Below, piece after piece: positions 48,121-61,383 of a DNA stretch of 64,000 bases (positions are counted from its first letter, which is position 1; every line of letters starts with the position of its first letter). Below the pieces are notes generated by a model. The model saw nothing but the letters and a program-made list of their open reading frames with translations, was not told the DNA's origin and searched no databases. Both the position numbers and the translations under genes were made by a program. Source of the DNA: Beroe ovata (taxonomy: Eukaryota > Ctenophora > Nuda > Beroida > Beroidae). Location of the stretch: positions 27,235 to 91,234 of the forward strand of contig CAMPET010000266.1 in NCBI GenBank assembly GCA_946803715.1. Reading direction: 5' to 3'.

Positions 48121-50880
48121 ACTTAAAACACATTTGGATATGGATTGTTATACATATAAAAGTATAGGTCTGATTTCGCTACGCGCGGTTTTCGCGATTC
48201 GAATGATAGGCTCACTTTGACACGGGAAATGTAAGAATAAGTAACAAGACAATTTATAAATAACAATCTATGGGTAACAAGACAATCTATGATTTGCAGA
48301 TGTGAGATTACATTGAGGAGGAGGGAGGAATGAGGGCGAATAGGATAAGGATAAGGAGGGGACGCTGCATTTCACCGGTTGTTTTTAGAACCAGCTCTCA
48401 TTTCTCCAGGATACTACAGTCATGGTGCCTGGTAGGGATCAGTGGTGAGAGATGTCATGATGACAGGTTTCATGGTGACATGTCCTGGTGACGACTTCAA
48501 TTTCAAACGCCGCAGATCAAAATATTCGACAGTACTGTTGATTCAGCTTGAAACCTAAAAACAAGGGAAATTATCACACGACGGACAAAGGTTAGAATGT
48601 TACAAAGTAAAACAGTTTGCGATTGATTGCAAGATTGGACGAGGAGATAAAATAAAATAAAGGAAAAAACGGACTTGGCTTGCTATGACGATCTAATAGG
48701 ACCATTTGACGTAGGTATTTAATGAAATTGTGAATCAGACATAAGAGAAAATAGGCTAGCTTTTTCTGAAACTTGACTGGTAAAGCGTAACTTAACGCTG
48801 TAATGTCGCTAAAAGGGAGATAAGTAGAAAATTTCATTACAATAAATTGAGAAAAACGCAATAAAACCATTACAGCGAAACGGTCAGAGGACCAAGTTAA
48901 AACAAATGACCAGTATTAAGACTACTAGGACGGAACTAATCCAATTTCTTATCGTCGCAAGCATGTGTGTGAAAAACGCTCTAATTTTCGTCTAGCTCGA
49001 ATTACGGAATTGGGCAGGTGCATACATGGGAAACCTGAACCAGAAACGTGATCGAGGTCTCGCACATCCGACCCTATTCACCACCCCGCGGTAAAGCGGG
49101 GGTGAGATGGCGATCTAATAAACAACGTTCAGAGGAAGTTCTCGCTGTGTACACGAGATTTAACACAATGCCCGACACGAGACCCGACAATAATTTATCT
49201 CGAGGCCCCCTCTACGACAAGGAAGGAGGAGGGATAATTATTCAGAGACACAACGGTTTCTGTATGCGGGTAAAACAGCCATCTCACGGGATGGTGCGAA
49301 CTGCAACAACATTGCATGGTCACCAACAAGCAATGGAATTCTGAAAATTTCTTCGTGTGTGAGTTTGAAATACAAGGTAACATGCAGGATATATTCGTTG
49401 TGCACAGTTTTTTATATACACTTCATATCTCTCGTTCAGAGATAACAAAACAACAAGGATAGAGTTCGGTGAATAGTAGCACGGAATGTGATACAAGCTG
49501 ATCATGCAATGATGTCATACAGATATACCTATTCCTAAGGAATGAGCACTGGAGTTCCGTTTCCTGTTGAGAGCGAGATAACACACGTGCAATGATTTCT
49601 CTACACTATCGTGCTGTGTCGACCTGAATCGTGGATTATGTTAGTGCTCCACCCAAGCACCGAATGTTTCTAGCTTGCCGGAATGCATGGGAATGGGAGA
49701 GTTTGAACATCTTACACAACTTTAAAGTAATAAGTAAGTAAGAGCTGTTTTCCCAAGTAAGAGTTGTTTTCCAACTCGTCTCCACAACCTAGCAATGCTA
49801 GGTTCTAGCATCGTCAACTAAAGATACAGTTATTTGCTCTTGTAAAAGAATCGTTAAGAACTGTAAACATGCAGTACTTTGCTAATTGATTCTGTGCAAA
49901 ACCTGTCGAGTATGTAGCGAGTTTATGTTTCTGATCGATCCGAGCGAACTCGGCGCGCGCGCTCGGCCACACGCGCGCACAAAATGATACATAACTATTT
50001 CAAAATACTCGCGCCATCCAACTACGAGGCAGTAAAATTGTTCAGAAAATTGCCACATGTCACATTCGCAAAACCTCTGCCACTTCTAAAAACCCAGAAT
50101 TTTTGAGTTGAGTTACACCTGGATAGCCCATCGCCCGCAAAGCCCATTAAATGATATCGAGGAAATTGGGAGCTCCGGTGCACGAGAATATATGCCCCCA
50201 GCCACGGTATCCCCTCACTGAAACTAACACACTCTTGGGCAATGCAAACGACACATCTACACACAAACAAACTTAAATTCCGTTTCGATTTCACACCATC
50301 AACATCACATCTACACACAAACGAAGAAATTTACACACAAACTGTCGAATACTCCTACAAAAACAATAGTATTGTTGCAATTACTGTTGTTCTTTGTAAT
50401 CGCACACAGTTGAACATTTCTGAGAACTTCTTGTGCAAACAATTTGAATTAGAGATTTCAGAACCGACTCACCAGACAAAAGTCAACAAATGGTACAGGT
50501 TGCGTGGGTAGTGGTGACCGCTGCAGAATTCGGAGATGTAATGAATGAGAGTCTGCCATCCTACAAATAGATTTCAGTTACATACAATAGTAGTTTCCGA
50601 TGAAAATTGTTTTTTGATCTTTCAATCAATTTAATCGGTGAAGTAAATGTGGCAAAGAAAAACGCATTTCACTGTGGACATGCAAAGGCAATAATCTTAC
50701 ACTAACATAACTAAAAACGTATAAAAGCCGTATATTCGGGGTCAAAACTATAAAAAGCATCTCACTAGGAAAAAGATGTCGATTATCTTAAATAAAAACT
50801 GATAAGAAAGATACGAATCTGTAAAAAAACTGATTAATGAACTTAAATCGGTCTCATGAAATCGCTAAGAGTTAAAGAGA
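48121..50880. other. Intergenic, nothing firmly recognised
   Basis: Probably contains the first exon of the dickkopf-like gene. A 98-codon frame at 49048-49344 (+) has no recognisable domain and is not called. A 15-base direct repeat (cacatctacacacaa) occurs near 50257-50320. Confidence 0.45.
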
Positions 50881-50891
50881 TTAAACCCTAT

Positions 50892-53800
50892 CTACGAGAG
50901 TGCATCATCAGTATGAATACATATTCTCATGTCCCAGAGATCATTACTAATTGAAGTGAGGGGTTCATTGTGCTTCATGCTAGCTGATGAATCTCCACCC
51001 GTATCATTGTCAGTGTGGGGCGGAACCCCGTACCCAGTGGTAGGGGGTGGGAGATCGGAGGGGGCGGGAGGGGTTACCCCTATACCCAGGGGTTGAACCC
51101 CCTCCATCCTGGAGAGAAAGTTCTGAGTGGGAATAGGGACACAGGGTTCAGAGCATGTCAGGAAGAGAGGCGTGTTCTGCGGTCTGTCCATCAAACTCCT
51201 AGGATATAATGTGACATTAATTGAACAATAATTGAACTTTATTGATTGAACAAGACCTGAACTACTGTCATAGTAGTGAGTGGAGTTATTCGTGAATCGT
51301 GAGGTGGTACTTCACACCAGGTAAAACAGTTCATATGCCAAATAAGGAAGGATTTCCTAGGTATGCTGAACTGTAGCTCTTACAGTAAGTGCACAAAAGA
51401 TTCTTTATAAGTTCCCCAGATTTAAGTTCCAGTTTGGTTTCCAAATTCCAAGCTTTCAATGAAACATCAGTGTCGATTCATGAATTTCATACCCGTCATA
51501 TTTGAACTTTGAACGTTTTAGAATTTTGAGTCGATGAGTCCACCATTCGTCACAGAGACCTGTCATGACGCACTGCATACTGGTGTCAACGCATTCCTAC
51601 GTCAGAGTTACTTAGTGGTGTCAGCAAGTCATGACGAATGAGTCCACCACTCGTCACAGAGACCTGTCATGACATACTGCATACTGGTGTCAAGTCATGA
51701 CGAATGAGTCCCCCATTCGTCACAGAGACCGGTCATGACGTACTGTTCAATTGCCGTCATCAATCCAGATCTTCTTCATAATTTAAGAAAAAAATTCAGC
51801 TTGCTTTTTTTATCATCTTTCAGTTCCCGTTGGTAACCCGAGGCGACATTTTCACGATGATGCTGACTTACTTAATCAAGTCATCGTCCATGTTAAGTCT
51901 GCCAGAGTAGGAACTCTTAAAACACTGTTGTCTCCTGACAAAACCAACCAGAGGAGGCGGTACTTTATCTACCTGTAAAATGTGCAGACGTGTTAATATA
52001 TTAGGAGATTATTACAGCTGAAATATACCTGATATTATGTCCTTGACTTGAATTAACACACATCTGCTTATTAGCACAAGTTGTATGCATATTGTATAGT
52101 AATTGGTATGTACTACGAAAATGTTTAATTACAGCGCTTAGTAACGAATACCCGTTCCCCTTCTATTCTGAGTACTGCTGCAATACATTACATAGTGAAT
52201 ACCAAACAAGACAAATTATCAAATACAAGTTTACGTTTGGCATGTATGTATTCATCATTCAACCCTTAATAACCTGCCCCTTATGTACGAACAAATCATC
52301 AGATTTCTATTTTCACTTGAGCGTGGAAACGGCGAATATTATTCACTTGAACCGAATACCCCGATTCCAACTTTTTGCAACTAGCAGCTAAATAAAGATT
52401 CAAATACGACAATGAACGAAGCAAACCTGTTTGACCAGTACAGCCAACTTATCCGACAGTCCGTCTGAGGTGCTGCACATCTTGTGACACAACTCCCGTG
52501 AGAAAGTGATGACACTCTCCACAGACAGTTTAGCTGTCACAGACTGGGCGAAATATAGGAGCTGGTCTGAGGTGCTGCACGCTAACACCTGCGATGATAA
52601 CGTGTTTTATCATATACAACATAATATTGACCATTCCCCCAGCCCCAATTGATGGTGACACCGAATAAAGTTTTACCGGTGAGCGATTTGTCAAACTGCC
52701 CACAGAAGTAATGATTACGACAATAGTTTGCTCATAATTATACACCCACCTGCTCTCGGTGGAGAAGTATGATAGCACTTCCAACGAACACCTCAAAGTG
52801 AGAGGTGCTATGTTCACTGAACATGACATCCCATAGCATCAGAATATCATCCATCTTGAACTCGTTCTTAAATAACAAAAGATACCACCTGATTTTGGAA
52901 TCACCGATCACACGCAAGTTGGACATGTCCGCGCATTTTCCTAGGGAAATCTAGGGAAAGCAATCAAACGGGATCAGGGTCGCTGACCGGCTGGGTCTAT
53001 GCTACTGAAGTTATCCTATGTAAGTTTCATGGTGGAAGACAGACCTAAAACAGAATAGCCAATGTCCAGCAGTCAGTGTCTCTATGTGCTGATACACATC
53101 AGGGTCATAATACTGTATCAAGTCTGCAGTAGCTGACAACTGAGGGGATATGTCCAGAGAGAGTAGGCGGGTTCTGAGGTGTGGTAGTAACTTCACAAAG
53201 CACCAAAATGCTAGACTTTCATCCTGATAGGAAGTGACAGTTTGACTCATCTAAATTTCACAGACTGAATTAAAAATGATTTCCACAAAAGACACTTGTA
53301 CCTGTACTGTAAGAAGGATGGGAGAGCACAGTTCATTCATGCCCTGTACGTATGACAACTCTCTGTCGTAAACACTCAGAGTGATGAGCATCCTACGAAG
53401 CATGCGTTGCCCAGGACAACCATCTTCAGCGTAAAATGGGTGTGTCCGATCAGTTCTCCGAACATCCTTGTCTATTGTCTGTGATGAATCATAAAAAAGT
53501 CAACACATTATTTGTGGTCATTTAAAGCATATAGAACAGCATGAGAATGATTGAGGTGTTGATTGTTGAATTCTTAGCAATATAGTGAAAAATTTTAATT
53601 GACCATTAAATCTGACCTTGATCGCCTGCTTCATGTCCTCATCGAACATATCAGCTTCTGCATTTATCCACTGATTTCTCAAAGAAATGTATTGATGTTC
53701 CAAAGATATAACAGAGCTCTCTCTTTGTGCCAGAGAGCTATTTCTCTCCCACAGATTCAACAAGAAGGGCCAAGCTCCTCCTCTAATAAGAAGAACAATC

Positions 53801-54829
53801 TACAACTCAAGTCATCAGCCAGATTATGAAATATTGCAAGATAAAAGATTATGAAAGATATAAGGTAGTTTAAAACAAAATTATGATACCTCACATCATG
53901 GGAAATGCATTGGTAAAAACTGGCTTTCCTTAGTTGGTACTCATCAATTAAGTGGCCCTCACTATCAAAGTATGCTTTCCATGTTTTAAGATCAAGCGCC
54001 ATCATGACCCACCAGTCACCACTGTGGAATAAGGCAACAACTCGGCTGACATAAAACCTTCCTGTTGGAAATAAGTATTATCTTATTTGCATCTGAAGAG
54101 TCTTTGGACAGAATGTACTATTCTGGATATTAATAAGGACACATTCATGAAATAATATTAATCATATGGAGCAAGTCCTTAAACCAATGATGAACTTCAC
54201 ACAGTTATGTGACAAATTGTATTGAGAATCGCCTTGCAATCATGGTTATGATAACCATTCATGAGGAGTCCATCAGAATTTGCAACATATGGTCTACTAG
54301 TGATTGCCAAAGGAGGGAAGAAGCAGGAACTGTGTTCATTTGAGGGGTAACTATTTCTTCTCTTGTCCAGTCTCTGCTGCCTTCTTGTTTAAATAGTTGT
54401 TCCTGCGGTAGCCATAAATGATCCCTGCAGTCAAAAGGGACCATCTAGATAGCTTCACAATGGGTGCAACTTGAGACATCACCACTAGATGAAATGGGTA
54501 ATCAATGGCACATCATTTTGGGGGCCAACAATATAACAGAAATTTGCATCTCATTTTAAGTGAAAAATCTATTTTAAAATTTCAAAATAGGCTGATTCTG
54601 ATCACAGTATTTTGGCAGTCTGGAGGAAGTTCGACCCTAAAAAGCAGGGGACATCAGAGAAGCAGACATTGATTAAAAAAGTGGACGTCAGCTTTTTAAA
54701 GCGGACATAATCTCAAAAAAGTGGATGTCTGCTTTTTTTAGGGTGACAGAACAGAATACCCAACTATATGTCAACAATGATACCTGGCTCCACAAAAAAT
54801 TCTGATCTGGCGACAAGTCTATCAATCAT
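50892..54829 (-). CDS. TBC-domain Rab GTPase-activating protein
   Basis: TBC proteins accelerate GTP hydrolysis by Rab GTPases on membranes. Exons run from about 54784-54829 (MIDRLVARSEFFVEPG) through 53880-54064, 53600-53778, 53300-53480, 53045-53250, 52748-52926, 52430-52590 and 51870-51970 to 50892-51200. Family blocks in order: DVRGGAWPFLLNLW, IDKDVRRTDR (catalytic Arg finger), YVQGMNELCSPIL (Gln finger), DESLAFWCF, HWLFCFR, IRWYLLLFKNEFKMDDILML and HFEVFVGSAIIL. Both catalytic fingers are present, so it should be active. The C-terminal exon is Pro/Ser/Thr-rich and disordered (GIGVTPPAPSDLPPPTTGY). It resembles the TBC1D15/16/17/25 group, but I cannot assign the member. The ATG at 54829 is only a candidate; upstream exons may exist. 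An intron holds array element copy C. Confidence 0.88.
51530..51865. mobile_element. Dispersed 108-bp tandem-array element, copy C
   Basis: A shorter array with the units tgacgaatgagtccaccactc and actggtgtcaacgcattcct plus a diverged tail (ttcagttcccgttggtaac), in an intron of the TBC gene. Confidence 0.75.
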
Positions 54830-55931
54830 GAAGTCAAAGTTGAGAAAAATCCTTCTTGATGAACAAGGTTCGGGATGTGAGATGATATGGTAGAAACCTT
54901 ACCCAATAATAATAACTTTTTTGATATTGAGACCCCAAGCTTTTCAGGCCTCCTCCTGGCATTATACGTTGGTGAATGATTGTGAGTAGATAAATAATAA
55001 TTGTATGATAAGCGTAGTACAACGGCATACTATTCATTTATAATAAGAACCAATTATTCGTAGAATCACTGCATAGGTTTCCTTCCTTGGGCTAGAATNC
55101 CAATTAACCAATTATCTAACAAGAAAGTTGTCAAGGGAAAGTATCTTTATATTGGCAAGATATACACCCTGGACGAAGTTGGAAGTCCCTACAAAGCTCA
55201 GAAGTCACAATATAACGATTTGAAATGCGCGCCTGAGGGCAAAAAAGGGCGTGGCCCCTAAGGACATGTTCCACCGTGCAGAGGATGTTAGGGTTTTTTG
55301 TGGTGGAACTGGACATCCTTTGGGACACATTAGTGAAGAAATCAGCTGGTAAACGGTTTTTTCCCATTCAGGGAGCTCAGGACCCTAACTAATTAACACT
55401 TGTTTTATTGATGTGTTCATATTTGATTTAACGAAGTTCAAAATTGCAGATGAACAAAATAAATCCAGAATACATAATAAGAAACATATTTATTGAATAA
55501 CGGAATTGGACTGTCCAGATTGAATATCAATTTGAGAACGGTGAATAGAATATCTGTCAGTAGATTTGTGGCGAAACGTGCATGGGCTGATTCAATTGCC
55601 TCAGTCCTCTTGACTACAATGTTCAGTCATCTGAAGCCACAGCTATGCAGTTGAATTTCAAAGCAAAATGCATCACTCATACTAGAAACTGTGGTTCGAT
55701 ACAGACCACATTGTTGCAACTGGGTTGATTGCTTTGAATATCACACATTAATATCTTTGAACTGATCTTGCAATGTTATAATGAACAGAACTGCAGTCAG
55801 TGAAATGTAGAAAACATTATCATTGAAAAAGGGTCACAAATCTCCAACTTCATTTAAATATGATGCTGAATGTGTGGAAAACCTTGTGCCTGGCTGATAA
55901 CTCCTTTCTCTAATCACCTTGATATTAGCTT
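54830..55931. other. Divergent intergenic region
   Basis: Separates the - strand TBC gene from the + strand USP8 gene, and contains a single N at 55099. It should hold both promoters. No exon is supported; a 78-codon - strand frame at 55131-55367 has no domain. Confidence 0.5.
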
Positions 55932-58900
55932 ATGGTAAAACCAATATCCCTTGCAAATTCTACTGATGAGCTTGAGGAAAAAGCTGAAAATGTTGCTATA
56001 GATGAATCTTCTGATGAAAGAACGTAAGTGAATTAGAATGGTGGAAGAGGATGAGTAATATTGAAAAAATCTAGGTGATAGAGAAGTGATTTTGAAAAGC
56101 TTTCCATTCCTATGATATTAGGAAAACTCATCCACACTCCACAGGTTGTTGAGATACATCAAGTCTGCCAATGCTGTTTTTGTAAAAGCAGAGTCAGTTT
56201 ACAAGCAAGGAGATGAAGAACAGGCATATATTTACTATGTAAAGTACTTTCATGTATTTAGCCAGTTAAGGAGTAGCAATGAGTATATCAAAAAGAACAA
56301 ACACATCATGGTAAGATTAGCAACTGAAATTTAAGATTCTTGACTCTTGTAGCACGAATGTTTTAGCATTAATGTTTTAGCAGATGTTTTAGACACTAAA
56401 ACTACAGGAGGAGATGAAGAGGATTTTGCCTTTGCATTATTGTAAAAAGGCTATTGAAAGGGCAGAGAAACTCAAAGCTTCACTAACTTACAGATATGAT
56501 GAATTAGAAGCTTTAAAATTGAAAGGTACTCTAGTTCTTGGATCATGTTTGGCTAATTCATGTCTTCCTTTTAATTTGACTTGGTAGCTAAAATACCTAC
56601 AATACTGTCTAATCAGCCAAAAGAGTAGAAGAAGATAAAAGAATAGAAGAGGAGGAATCTGCACGAAAGTTGGCTGAGCTAGAGAAGCTCAAGATTGAAG
56701 CTGAGCAGCCTGCAGTGGATGCTGCAACACTGTTTTCCCAGGTAATATTGGATGCACTGCCTATAAAATTTCGAAATATTATTTCTCAATCTGATCTATG
56801 ACATCTCTGAAGCTATACTCAACTATTCCAGACTTTATTCTCGACTCCTCTCATACCTGTGGGGCAATCTGGTAAAGGTGAGTACAAAAGTTCTATTTGG
56901 CACGAAAATATTTCTATGAAACATGGTCCAATTTGATGTTTAACGATTTTTTTGCAGATATCATTCCAAAGGAGCCATTTATAAGTGCTATTGAGCTCAT
57001 GCATATTATTGATGCCGGTATAAAGGTATGGTATGTTATATATGTTACGGGGGCTTGTCTATGATATCAATGATTGGGTTACACGAATGCCGAATATCAT
57101 ATTGGAACATGCCATTATTTAATGATGTTTATTAACAAGGTACTGCTCATCGATATCCGCACACTGGAGGAATTCAAGAACAGCCACATGATACACAGTG
57201 CACTTATTTTCATATCGAAAGATTACCTTGATGTTAATACAAAGTGAGTGTTTGGAGACCTCAATGTTGCATCGAATGTGTATTGTATACCTCTTGTATT
57301 GAAGTATTATACCTCTGGAAATATTTCATAATCGAACGATTGTCTGGCTTTCCTCCTACGATAAATTTTGTTTGAATGCCATATCCGTACAGGTTTAAAA
57401 GTGCGGAGTTTCGCGAGTTGATCCTCATCAAGGATCACAAAGTACTGTGGGATAAGCGGTCTTCCCATGACCTCATTGTTGTATATGACACTGATAGTTT
57501 TTACCATGTTACCGACCAACAGCCTACCCACCCTATCAATATTGTGAGAGAATGCACAACTGATATCCTTGATCCAGCTTTCATCAATTCTGACCTTCCA
57601 AAGGTGAAACTAATGAAGATTCAACGAACGAGATGTTATTGAGAAATGCTCTTATGATAAACAGATACCTAGGTAATGCAACAACCACGTTTTCTCTGAA
57701 CTACTCTCACCCCTCAGGTTTTAGACGGTGGGTACATGTCATGGGTGGAACACTTCCCCAAACACTGCACTAACCCTGACCGGGCCAAGATGAAGAGCTC
57801 TGCTCCACCCAAGTTGAGACGCTCCGCTCCTGTCCCACAGACACCTGTCAGCAAGCAATCGGCTATCTACCCTTTTCTCAGTGCAGAAGATAGTCAACCT
57901 AAACCCATCCCACTCACTAAACCTCCCTCCCCTCCACCTAGTCCTGTCATGCCACGTGACATGCCACCTGACACACCAGCTCCTGTCAAACCCGCTCCTC
58001 CTGACATCTCCCCTGCCATTGTGACGTGTGGGAATGTACAGATTAACATGCCTCAGTCGCCCCAGACGATACAGATAAACCAGTGGAGTCAAGGACAGCT
58101 GAAAGAATATGATCACACTTCTAATCGCAGGACCGGCGGTCCAGAAATCTCTGATCACGCTGACAATTTGCAGCACTCGATTGTCAAGCGAAATGGGAGT
58201 AGTTTGCGAATAGCTGATGTCTACGAGGGTGATCGGCTGTCTGCTCCCAGTTCTGCTCCCAGTTCTGCTCCTCAATCCTCGGGGATAGGTCTATCGAGTA
58301 CCGTACCGGACGAGCAGCTTACATTGAGAGAACATGCTGAAAAACTCCAACCCAAGAAAGTACGCTTATTTTCGCATTTGTTTTCGATTATTCGTTACAA
58401 TTACTGTTACTCTTTCATATTATACTTTTGCATATAGTTGAAAAATCGTCCATTCCTCTCAGGAAACTTGCTCTGGAGACATTACCACGTTTCCTGCTAA
58501 GAAACCAGCAGAACCAGTTTACGCTGAGGTGGAATCTATCAAGAAGCGGATACCCAGTAACATCGTGCAGCCCTCGGTCAAACCTCCTCCTACACAATAT
58601 GCCCAGATACAAGACATTAGACCTGCTGACAACAGGCCCCCTGAAAAAAGACCCCCTGACAACATACCTGCCGTTGACCGTTCTATAAAGCCAAAGTAAG
58701 TCCCCCTAAGTGGCATTTATCATCGAAGGGTTAAGACGGTATACATGTTATGTATAGCATAGGTGTCAAACGTGACGATGATGCTGAATTTCTATGAACT
58801 CACACTAGGAGGTTGATTAAAGACATCATATAATTTCAGATTCCAGAAGCCTGCTCTGCCCTCCCCTGGTTCATCCTCTTCTCAGATGTTACAACAAACT

Positions 58901-60834
58901 CGCCTAGCCCCACCCACCCAGCCCCTCTCAACTACACAACCCATGATATCCGCCCAAATCCCTCCCACAAGCCCAATCACCAACATCCTCTCTCAACCCC
59001 CTCATCACCCAAAACTATCACCTGCAATCTCTCAGCAACAGTTCAATCAAACCCCACGCAACCCAACACAACTCCACAATGCACCACGACCTCGAGCAAC
59101 TGCCCCTGCCGATCTCACGCAACCTCCTAAACAACCTCCAAAGCCACATGATACACTTCCTCGACCACCTAACAAGCCACTTATCAACTCTGCAGAGCCA
59201 CCTAGCAACCCAGCAAAACCACCCAGCAACGCAGCCAACCACCCTAGCACTCTCACAGTAAACAGAGTGGTGAAACCACTGTCCGCGAAGGCGATAGAGG
59301 AGAAGTATATGAGAATGATGCCGGGATATGGGTCCGTACAAGTGGGAACATGCGGACTGAAGAACATTGGGAACACTTGCTTCATGAACGCAGTGTTACA
59401 GTGCTTGTCTGCCATTGCGCCACTCTCCCAGTACTTCATTAGTGGTCGACATAAACAGGAAATCAACCCTGACAACCCACTGGGTACTCAAGGTCTAGTG
59501 GCAGAGGAATATGCCTTCCTGGTCAAGGCTATGTGGTCTGATAAGTACAGGTTCCTATCTCCCAAAGACTGGAAAGAGGCTATCGGAAAGTTCAGACCCC
59601 AGTTCTTGGACTATAGCCAGAAAGATTGTCAAGAGTTCACGAGTTTCATGCTCGATGCTCTGCACGAGGATCTGAATAGGGTGAGTAATGAGTACACTGT
59701 ACAGGCTCTCCTGGTACAGTACTCTATACGTACTCTGACACCATTCTATACTCTAACACAAATCTATACGCTGACACCACTCTATGCGTTGACACCACTC
59801 TGTACTCTGACACCACTCTGTACTCTGATACGACTCTGTAATCTGACACCACTCTGTAATCTGACATCACTCTATACTCTGACACAACTCTGTACTCTGA
59901 CACCACTCTGTAATCTGACACCACCCTGTATTCTGACACCACTCTGTGCTATGGCACCACTCTGTTCTCTGACACCACTCTGACACCACCCTGTACTCTG
60001 ACACCACTCTATACTCTGACACCACTTTGAAGTCTGACACCACTTTGTACACCGACACCACCCTGTTTTCTGCTACACTTGTATCTTCCAAAAGTAGCGT
60101 TCATTGTTAATTCTAACTCTCTCTAGGTTAGCAAAGACAGGAGGGTGAAGCCACGAGAAATCGACTTTTCCAAGATGACATACAAGGAAGGCGGGATAGC
60201 AGCTTGGGAAATGTACAAGTTACAGAATGACAGCATCATTGTGGACCTATTCCAGGGGCAATTCCGGAACGTTATGCGGTGTATGAAGTGTGGGTACGAA
60301 AGTGTCACATTCGACACGTTCATGTATCTGTCTGTTCCCGTGGGGAGCTCCAAAACCCAGCTGAAGAGTTGTATCGAGAAGTTTTGCCAGAGTGAACAGC
60401 TCGAATGGAGGTGTGACAAGTGTAAGGTGTACGGTGATGCAACCAAGGACATCACCATCTGGAGACTGCCCATCATCCTGGTGGTAATCCTCAAGAGGTT
60501 CAGTTACACGGGAATGTGGCGTGATAAGATATCTACATTTGTGGACTTCCCCACTTCCAACTTCAGAGCGGTGGGCAGAGAGGTGGACTGGGTCAGTAAT
60601 CCAGAGGAGGGGAAGATATACAGGTTGTTTGGCGTGACAAATCACACGGGCACACTCGAGGGTGGGCATTACATAGGGTGTGCCCGTAATCCCGCTTCAG
60701 GGGACTGGTTCACATACGATGACCACGTGATCAGACCCATGAGAGTTGATCAGACAAGGAAGAAAGAGGCGTACCTGCTGTTCTACACGAGTATCAATGA
60801 GGGTGATGACATTAGACTGATCAATAAGAGATAG
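55932..60834 (+). CDS. USP8: Ubiquitin-specific protease 8
   Basis: USP8 removes ubiquitin from endosomal cargo and ESCRT components. Twelve exons read in phase: 55932-56023, 56145-56310, 56408-56525, 56617-56741, 56832-56877, 56958-57025, 57140-57243, 57393-57603, 57718-58359, 58463-58695, 58840-59680 and 60127-60834. They give 1117 residues, against 1118 in human. An N-terminal helical MIT-type domain (YIYYVKYFHVFSQL) is followed by a charged coiled coil, a rhodanese-like domain (VLLIDIRTLEEFKNSHMIHS), a long Pro-rich region and the USP domain. GNTCFMN puts the catalytic Cys at residue 782 and GGHYIGCARN the catalytic His at 1063, with DWFTYDDH following. Two CxxC pairs (RCMKCG, RCDKCK) form the zinc ribbon. 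The rhodanese domain lacks an active-site Cys at the usual loop, as in human USP8. The last intron is an 18-bp minisatellite. Confidence 0.96.
59715..60070. repeat. 18-bp minisatellite filling the last USP8 intron
   Basis: About 19 units of the type tactctgacaccactctg lie between the exon ending LHEDLNR and the exon starting VSKDRR. The unit is divisible by three, and the frame of the upstream exon stays open into the array for about 100 codons (LTPLCT hexapeptides). Confidence 0.92.
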
Positions 60835-61383
60835 AGTAGAGGCGAGAGGGCATGGTCATGTGTGTGTGTCTGTGTCTGTGTAAGACACAGTCACAGATAA
60901 ACATGAGTGTGACGAATTCCTCCTATTGATGTGTCCTGACTACTGATAACTGTAACAAACTGATAATTGACAGTCATACCTTGGTTCCCAATACAGGGTG
61001 GTGACTGCTGGCCCATTGAAAGCTGCAATGGAGAAAATGTAAATAATGTGACTGATACACCATGTACATATGATAGAAAAATAGAATCATTCGTTGCTAT
61101 AAAGGCATTGGTTTAAAAACACTCGAAACGTCGATTTGAGCGAAATCTTTGAATATATAAGAAGTGTGATGAATCTCTGGCTGAGGCTTATTGCTGTGAT
61201 TTTTAGTGATTTGTATACTTTATTATTGAAATTTTGATAATTCACCGTTTTTGAAAATCATCACCACATCTAGATCTTCCAAGAAATAACAATTTTCTTT
61301 CAATTCCGATGAAATTGGGCGTTTACACCAGGAATGATCCTTTAACAATTGTCCAATATCTGAGATATCGCTTGTTTCCTAGG
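60835..61383. promoter_or_regulatory. Short region between USP8 and TMED2
   Basis: This 549-base stretch separates the USP8 stop from the TMED2 start on the same strand. It should hold USP8 3' end signals and the TMED2 promoter. An acceptor-like ttgtttcctag lies two bases before the TMED2 ATG, so a 5' UTR intron is likely. Confidence 0.5.

Noticed and set aside
49048-49344. 98-codon + strand frame
   Set aside because: No domain, no neighbouring exon in phase and ordinary composition; chance is likely.
57739-58275. 178-codon - strand frame
   Set aside because: Antisense shadow of a USP8 exon with biased Pro/Ser codons.
59047-59475. Long - strand frames opposite the USP8 Pro-rich and catalytic exons
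   Set aside because: Shadows of the + strand USP8 coding sequence.
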